From positions 1-9,868 of the forward strand of contig CANEMG010000019.1 in assembly GCA_947428535.1 (NCBI GenBank): a stretch of DNA of 9,868 nt. The letters run 5' to 3'. Positions 6,168-9,868 of the stretch are shown in pieces. This DNA comes from an uncultured Clostridium sp. (GTDB lineage: Bacteria > Bacillota > Clostridia > TANB77 > CAG-508). Made by a program: the position numbers and the translations under genes. The notes under the pieces are model-generated. The model searched no databases. It saw only the letters and a list, made by a program, of their open reading frames with translations, and was not told where the DNA came from. Each line of letters opens with the position of its first letter. Positions within the stretch are counted from its first letter, which is position 1.

Positions 6168-7781
6168 TTATTTCTTTATTTCTATTAAATCTTCTACAAC
6201 TCCTTTAACTGTAGATGGCAGTTTTACTACTGGGCGCACACCAATCTTATTAGTATTATCATAGGCTCCGCCACTTATGCCACCATCAAAATATGCAGCC
6301 CATAATCCAGTAGAAGCATACTGATATAAAGCACTAAACCAGTATCCCAGACATGCTTTATAACCACTATTATGCGGGAAATATAATGTATCTGTATTTT
6401 CTACAAAATGATTACTTACTTTTGTTGGGTCTGTTATTTCAGTTTTTCCATTTTTTTCATTATAACTTTTAAATAATATTTCATATTCTGGTGTTCCTGT
6501 AGCTGTTGCTCCTGCTACTCCATTTGCAAATTCACTCCAGTAACTTGACCCTTTTAATCCATTTAATAATGTGTTTCTATTTGTACTAGAATACACTTGA
6601 TATGTTCCAGCTGTATTTAATCCTGCTCCACTTGGTACCAATTCAATAGGTAGATAATCCTCTAATATTATATATATGTATTGACTTTTATCATTATATA
6701 ATACTTTCCAATTATTTACTTCTTGATTTTGATTTGTATTATTATTTTTTACAGTTGCTACATAATTTATACTTTTTCCATAATCTTCTGCTGTTATTTG
6801 ACTCATCAATGTTGGATATATAACATTGATTACTACTTCTATGTCTGTTACTTCATTATAATTATTTGTATCTGTTGGTGTATATGTAACTTTAAATCTA
6901 TCTATTCCCCCGTTTCCTACTAAGGTTTCTAATGAATCTTGAAACCTAAATCCCGTTGGTAATTTTATATCTGATAATTTTTGACCATAATTTGCTGTTA
7001 ATCCAGTTGGTACTGTGTATTGAGGTATTGCCTTTTCTACTTCTATTAAAACTTCTATATCTTTTATTTCTTTATTATCTTCTGATGTGTAAGTAACTTT
7101 AAAACTATTTATTCCTACATTTCCTACTAGTGTTTCCAATGAATCTTGAAATTTAAATCCTTCTGGCAATTCTATATCTGCTAATTTTTTTCCATATGTC
7201 GCTATTAATCCTGTTGGTATTGTATAATCTGGTATTATCTCCCCACCTGTTTCTCCTGTACTCTGAGTATATTCAATTTTCAATCCAAAGTTTAATTTAC
7301 TTTCATTATCAAGAATATTTGTTACATCTTCTGGCCATTCTACTGTAAAATGTATCTTACATCTATCTTCTACTTCTATTTTTGGATGCCCTACTTTTAT
7401 TTCTTCTAATCCTGTTATTTTTATTTTTTCACTTCCTGTTATATTAGTAGGTGTTACTGCCTGCACTTCTGCTGGCATTGTTCCTACATTTACTATATCT
7501 ACTGAGAATTCTACTCCTGCTCCTGGATATGCTAGATCTCCTACATTTACTGTTAATGTATTTTTATCTGCTGATATTTCTGCTGTTGTTTTTTCTTCAT
7601 TTGCTCCTATATTTTTTACTATTTCTGCATTTTGAAATTCTAAGTCAAATGTTCCTTTTGCATTTGCTGTTCCTGTTATGGTTAATGAATCTGAAAGTAT
7701 CGCATATCCTACTGCTAGAATTAATAACAATATTATAAGCATTACTATTAATACTTTTTTGTTATTTAACCTTACTTTCAT
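6168..7781 (-). CDS. Secreted or membrane-tethered multi-domain surface protein with tandem repeats
   Basis: I do not recognise a named gene. Of 537 residues, 1-8 are basic and 9-28 form a strong hydrophobic segment. This is followed by GYAILSDSLTITGTANAKGTFDLEF, which resembles the export region and strand start of TasA/camelysin-type (SipW-processed) proteins; ANA at 39-41 could be a cleavage site. Residues 43-172 look like an all-beta domain. Residues 184-251 and 253-321 are two copies of a domain starting with a P.YT[IV]PTGL..YG.KL.DI.LP pattern, typical of bacterial surface Ig-like repeats. Residues 322-525 form a C-terminal domain ending in GVRPVVKLPS, a style shared with C-type-lectin or sulfatase-modifying-like ligand domains. 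There is no LPXTG signal. An AAGGAG site lies ten bases before the ATG. It is a single-gene unit between a terminator-flanked upstream gene and the suf control region. An adhesin or matrix role is plausible but unproven. Confidence 0.8.
   Translation of the reverse strand: MKVRLNNKKVLIVMLIILLLILAVGYAILSDSLTITGTANAKGTFDLEFQNAEIVKNIGANEEKTTAEISADKNTLTVNVGDLAYPGAGVEFSVDIVNVGTMPAEVQAVTPTNITGSEKIKITGLEEIKVGHPKIEVEDRCKIHFTVEWPEDVTNILDNESKLNFGLKIEYTQSTGETGGEIIPDYTIPTGLIATYGKKLADIELPEGFKFQDSLETLVGNVGINSFKVTYTSEDNKEIKDIEVLIEVEKAIPQYTVPTGLTANYGQKLSDIKLPTGFRFQDSLETLVGNGGIDRFKVTYTPTDTNNYNEVTDIEVVINVIYPTLMSQITAEDYGKSINYVATVKNNNTNQNQEVNNWKVLYNDKSQYIYIILEDYLPIELVPSGAGLNTAGTYQVYSSTNRNTLLNGLKGSSYWSEFANGVAGATATGTPEYEILFKSYNEKNGKTEITDPTKVSNHFVENTDTLYFPHNSGYKACLGYWFSALYQYASTGLWAAYFDGGISGGAYDNTNKIGVRPVVKLPSTVKGVVEDLIEIKK
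6819..7232 (-). repeat. Two tandem copies of a ~69-residue domain inside the surface protein
   Basis: Copy 1 covers about 7029-7232 (residues 184-251) and copy 2 about 6819-7025 (residues 253-321). The stretch FQDSLETLVGN is identical in both, and the surrounding pattern IPTGL..YG.KL.DI.LP.GF also matches. Similarity is obvious at DNA level, for example the shared tgaatcttgaaa and ttatatctga/tctatatctg runs. This indicates a fairly recent in-frame duplication, as is common for length variation in surface proteins. Copy 2 has two extra residues near NNYNEVTD. Confidence 0.85.
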
Positions 7782-7812
7782 TTTTCATTCTCTCCTTAAT
7801 TATTTATTATAT

Positions 7813-7840
7813 ATTTTACCATAAAAAAAACTTAATACAA
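7813..7840 (-). promoter_or_regulatory. Possible promoter of the surface-protein gene
   Basis: On the minus strand TTGTAT (7835-7840) and TAAAAT (7813-7818) are 16 bases apart, with an eight-base T run between them. The start codon lies 32 bases further down, after an AAGGAG site. The match is moderate and the whole area is AT-rich, so other pairs could be proposed. Confidence 0.45.
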
Positions 7841-7866
7841 TTTCATTTAAATTACATTTACATTGC

Positions 7867-7945
7867 TAGTAGAACTACTATGTAGATAATAATTTGTATA
7901 CAAAGATTAGCAAATCCTTGATATAATATTAAGTTTAGAGGATTT
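7867..7945. other. Intergenic cluster of inverted repeats
   Basis: The 225 bases between the pyruvate kinase and surface-protein genes (7782-8006) hold no gene I can support. They contain three separate dyads besides the terminator. TAGTAG-AA-CTACTA lies at 7867-7880. The perfect 12-base palindrome TTTGTATACAAA lies at 7893-7904. AAATCCT and AGGATTT pair across 20 bases at 7912-7945. All lie upstream of the likely promoter of the surface-protein gene, so they could be binding sites for regulators of that gene. Nothing in the window names the regulator. Confidence 0.45.
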
Positions 7946-7960
7946 TCTTATTATACAAAT

Positions 7961-7995
7961 AAAAACTCGAAAAAACTATGTTCTTTCGAGTTTTT
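7961..7995 (-). terminator. Hairpin terminator downstream of pyruvate kinase
   Basis: AAAAACTCGAAA (7961-7972) and TTTCGAGTTTTT (7984-7995) form a perfect 12-base stem with an 11-base loop, starting 11 bases after the pyk stop codon. Read on the minus strand the stem ends in a T run (TCGAGTTTTTATTTG), as expected of a Rho-independent terminator. The stem is AT-rich apart from the CTCG/CGAG core, as is usual in this genome. Confidence 0.8.
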
Positions 7996-8006
7996 TATAT
8001 TATTTA

Positions 8007-9443
8007 TTAGATTTCTACGTATCCACCAATCATTTTACTTTCTTTAACATTTTTTAAATAATTACGTCCACCAGAAATAACAACTTTATCTCCTGTTTCT
8101 AAAATACCTTTAGCTTTTAATTTTTCTAATCCAGCTTCTACTGTATTATCTATAGATTCTTTTGAATCAACGTAAACTGGATGAATATTCCAAACTAATC
8201 CTAATTGACGGAAAGTTCTTTTATTGTCTGTTATAGCAAGAATTGGACATCCTGCACCCATACCTGATAATCTTCTTGCTGAATCTCCTGTATGTGTATA
8301 AGCAACTATAGCATCTGCTTTAGTATTTTTTGCAATTACACAAGTAGAATAAGCAATATTGTCTTCTAAATCTTTTAATTGAATTTTATCTTTATCATCA
8401 AATCTTTTCCAATAATTAACTTCTGGTTCTATTCTGTTTGCAATTTTTACCATTGTTTGAACACATTCAAGTGGGAATTTACCCATTGCACATTCTCCTG
8501 AAAGCATTATTGCACTTGTTCTATCATATATAGCATTTGCAACATCTGATGCCTCTGCTCTTGTTGGTAATGGATTGCTCATCATTGATTCTAACATTTG
8601 TGTTGCTGTTATGGCTGGTCTATATGCTCTATTACATAATTTTATAAATTTCTTTTGCATTACTGGTGGTTCAGTAAAATCAGTTTCTGTTGCCATATCT
8701 CCACGAGCTATCATTTGAGCATCTGCTGTATAAGCAATGTCTTCCATATTTGATAAACCTTCAACATTTTCAACTTTTGTTATAATTTTTATATCTTTTC
8801 CACCATTTTCATCTAATACTTTTCTAACTTGTGCTATATCATCTAAATTTCTAGCAAATGAAATAGCTACATAATCATATTCATGTTCACAAGCTGTTTT
8901 TAAATCATTTATATCTTTTTCTGCTAATGCTGGTAAACGAATTATTGTTCCTGGTAAGTTCATTGTTTTTCTACTTCCTAAAGGATTTCCATGAACTACT
9001 GTACAAACTATATCTTTATCTACTACTTCATCAACTTTTAATTCAATTGCACCATCATCTATTAAAATTTTTGTTCCTGGTTCAACATCTTTATATAATT
9101 CTTTATAAGATACTGAAACCCTATTTTCATCCCCTGTTATATCTTCATTTACTAATGTGAATTTTTGTCCATCTTCTATTTTTATTTTATCATTTTTTCC
9201 TGTATATAACATTCCTGTTCTTATTTCTGGACCTTTCATATCAAGAATCATTGGAATAGGTAAATCCATTTTTTCTCTTAATTCTATAATTTGATTAGTT
9301 TTATCTGCTTGCTCATCCCAACTTCCATGTGAATAATTAACTCTACATACATTTAATCCTGCTTCAAATAATTCTTTTAATATTGTTTCACTAGCTGGAC
9401 CTATTGTACCAACTATTTTTGTTTTTCTTAAATTTGCTTTCAT
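8007..9443 (-). CDS. pyk: Pyruvate kinase
   Basis: Last enzyme of glycolysis: transfers phosphate from phosphoenolpyruvate to ADP, giving ATP and pyruvate. The barrel motifs are in order: KTKIVGTIGPAS (7-18), the substrate arginine region CRVNYSHG (33-40), LDMKGPEIRTG (67-77), the active-site lysine and metal glutamate in TKVENVEG (222-229), MIARGD (244-249) and ITATQMLESMMSNPLPTRAEASDVANAIYD around 278-307 (quoted in part: TATQMLES, PTRAEASD). MLSGE (313-317) follows. The B domain lies around 78-172, and E106 in DENRVSVSY appears to match the glutamate linked to potassium dependence. ARGDMATETD is a variant of the common ARGDLGVE. At 478 residues it lacks the extra C-terminal phosphotransferase-like domain found in Bacillus enzymes; it ends with the usual allosteric domain. 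A GGGAG site precedes the ATG. It is probably a single-gene unit with its own promoter and terminator. Confidence 0.97.
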   Translation of the reverse strand: MKANLRKTKIVGTIGPASETILKELFEAGLNVCRVNYSHGSWDEQADKTNQIIELREKMDLPIPMILDMKGPEIRTGMLYTGKNDKIKIEDGQKFTLVNEDITGDENRVSVSYKELYKDVEPGTKILIDDGAIELKVDEVVDKDIVCTVVHGNPLGSRKTMNLPGTIIRLPALAEKDINDLKTACEHEYDYVAISFARNLDDIAQVRKVLDENGGKDIKIITKVENVEGLSNMEDIAYTADAQMIARGDMATETDFTEPPVMQKKFIKLCNRAYRPAITATQMLESMMSNPLPTRAEASDVANAIYDRTSAIMLSGECAMGKFPLECVQTMVKIANRIEPEVNYWKRFDDKDKIQLKDLEDNIAYSTCVIAKNTKADAIVAYTHTGDSARRLSGMGAGCPILAITDNKRTFRQLGLVWNIHPVYVDSKESIDNTVEAGLEKLKAKGILETGDKVVISGGRNYLKNVKESKMIGGYVEI

Positions 9444-9481
9444 TTTACTTCTCCCTTATCTAAGATATTTTACCAATGGTT

Positions 9482-9511
9482 AGTATATCACAATTTTACT
9501 TTTAAATTCAA
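9482..9511 (-). promoter_or_regulatory. Possible promoter of pyk
   Basis: On the minus strand TTGAAT (9506-9511) and TATACT (9482-9487) are 18 bases apart. The -35 overlaps the TGA stop of the upstream gene. A second pairing, TTGTGA with TAAAAT, uses 15 bases and is weaker. No terminator is visible between the two genes, so read-through from upstream is also possible. Confidence 0.5.
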
Positions 9512-9868
9512 GTATTTTTCTTAAAAATATTGATTTTTTGAGATTTCACGTTATATTTTGTATATTCTTCTACTAAAGTATTTATTTCTGCTCCTAATAA
9601 AATTATATACATACAAACATAAACCCACATCATAATTAAAATAATAGATGTTAAACTTCCATATGTGTTAGAAAATCCTTCAAATAAATTTATATAAATT
9701 GAGAAAATCCATGAAGTTAAATACCAACCAATTGATGCAAAAATTGCACCATATATCTGATTTTTAAATTTATTTTTCTTTCTTGGAATAAACTTATAAA
9801 TAAGCAAAAACACAATAAACATTGCTATTACTAAAATAAAACCACGAATTTTTAAAATATATGCTGTA
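9508..9868 (-). CDS. YihY/BrkB-family membrane protein, C-terminal part (cut by window edge)
   Basis: The last 119 or so residues of a YihY/virulence-factor-BrkB family protein; its frame stays open to the right edge, so the true start is outside the window and the Met at 9820-9822 is internal. The visible part has IYKFIPRKKNKFKNQIYGAIFAS (quoted from two adjoining blocks: YKFIPRKK and YGAIFAS), the YGSLTSIILIMMWVY helix and LLGAEINTL, all hallmarks of the family's final three membrane segments. Hydrophobic helices are seen near the edge (FILVIAMFIVFLLIY), around GAIFASIGWYLTSWIFSIY and around SIILIMMWVYVCMYIILL. A short polar tail ends in a TGA stop. The family is widespread in the inner membrane; its biochemical role is unsettled, and older labels such as ribonuclease BN were mistaken. 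It does not appear functionally linked to pyk. Confidence 0.88.
   Translation of the reverse strand, partial: TAYILKIRGFILVIAMFIVFLLIYKFIPRKKNKFKNQIYGAIFASIGWYLTSWIFSIYINLFEGFSNTYGSLTSIILIMMWVYVCMYIILLGAEINTLVEEYTKYNVKSQKINIFKKNT

Noticed and set aside
6320..6520. Variable region of a diversity-generating retroelement in the surface protein
   Set aside because: The C-terminal domain resembles lectin-like targets, but the window holds no reverse transcriptase, no template repeat and no second copy of this stretch.
9463..9482. Short dyad ACCAATGGT upstream of pyk as an operator
   Set aside because: Arms are only four bases long and such a match is expected by chance.
9508..9510. Alternative genetic code (TGA read as an amino acid)
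   Set aside because: TGA ends the YihY-like gene at the place expected for the family, and none of the other genes contains an in-frame TGA.
1..9868. CRISPR arrays, tRNA or rRNA genes, insertion sequences
   Set aside because: No regularly spaced direct repeats, no cloverleaf or rRNA-like GC-rich stretch and no transposase were seen on either strand.

Overview
The window is very AT-rich and densely packed, and every gene I can support lies on the minus strand, so transcription runs from high to low coordinates. AGGAG-type ribosome binding sites, the standard code (TGA ends the gene at 9508), a two-gene SufC/SufB iron-sulfur module, a TtcA-like thiolase, a PF06541 membrane protein and a surface protein of a style common in gut Firmicutes all suggest a low-GC, probably anaerobic, uncultured Clostridia-like member of Bacillota. 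No marker here fixes the genus.

Reading downstream from the right edge: (1) the 3' end of a YihY/BrkB-family membrane protein gene, cut by the window edge; (2) a pyruvate kinase gene with its own likely promoter and a hairpin terminator at 7961-7995; (3) a 225-base intergenic region rich in inverted repeats, then a 537-residue secreted or membrane-tethered surface protein with a TasA/camelysin-like N-terminus, two near-identical tandem domains and a C-terminal domain ending in GVRPVV; (4) a 110-base control region with a strong promoter and two GTTAAC dyads; (5) a compact seven-gene run from 6057 to the left edge: a DtxR-fold regulator, sufC, a sufB-like scaffold gene, mnmA, a PF06541 membrane protein, a ttcA-like gene and copA.

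Gaps within that run are 28, -8, 10-16, 12, 11 and -20 bases, so it reads as one operon. Its theme is Fe-S assembly and tRNA thiolation. SufC and the SufB-like protein would build Fe-S clusters. MnmA makes 2-thiouridine at tRNA position 34. TtcA-type enzymes make 2-thiocytidine at position 32 and carry an Fe-S cluster. CopA exports copper, a known poison of Fe-S clusters. No cysteine desulfurase is present, so sulfur must be supplied by a gene elsewhere.

The most interesting element is the first gene. It is a DtxR-fold protein in which most canonical metal ligands are replaced, and it carries a C-terminal three-cysteine motif (C129, C138, C141). Its promoter (TTGACT, 17 bases, TATAAT) abuts a perfect 18-base dyad at the expected transcription start, and a second related dyad lies upstream of the -35. 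This is a candidate autoregulated, possibly Fe-S-sensing, control circuit for a combined Fe-S, thiolation and copper operon.

copA appears broken by a single extra base near 435-438. Its two halves are otherwise well conserved, so it is either a very recent mutation or a sequence error.
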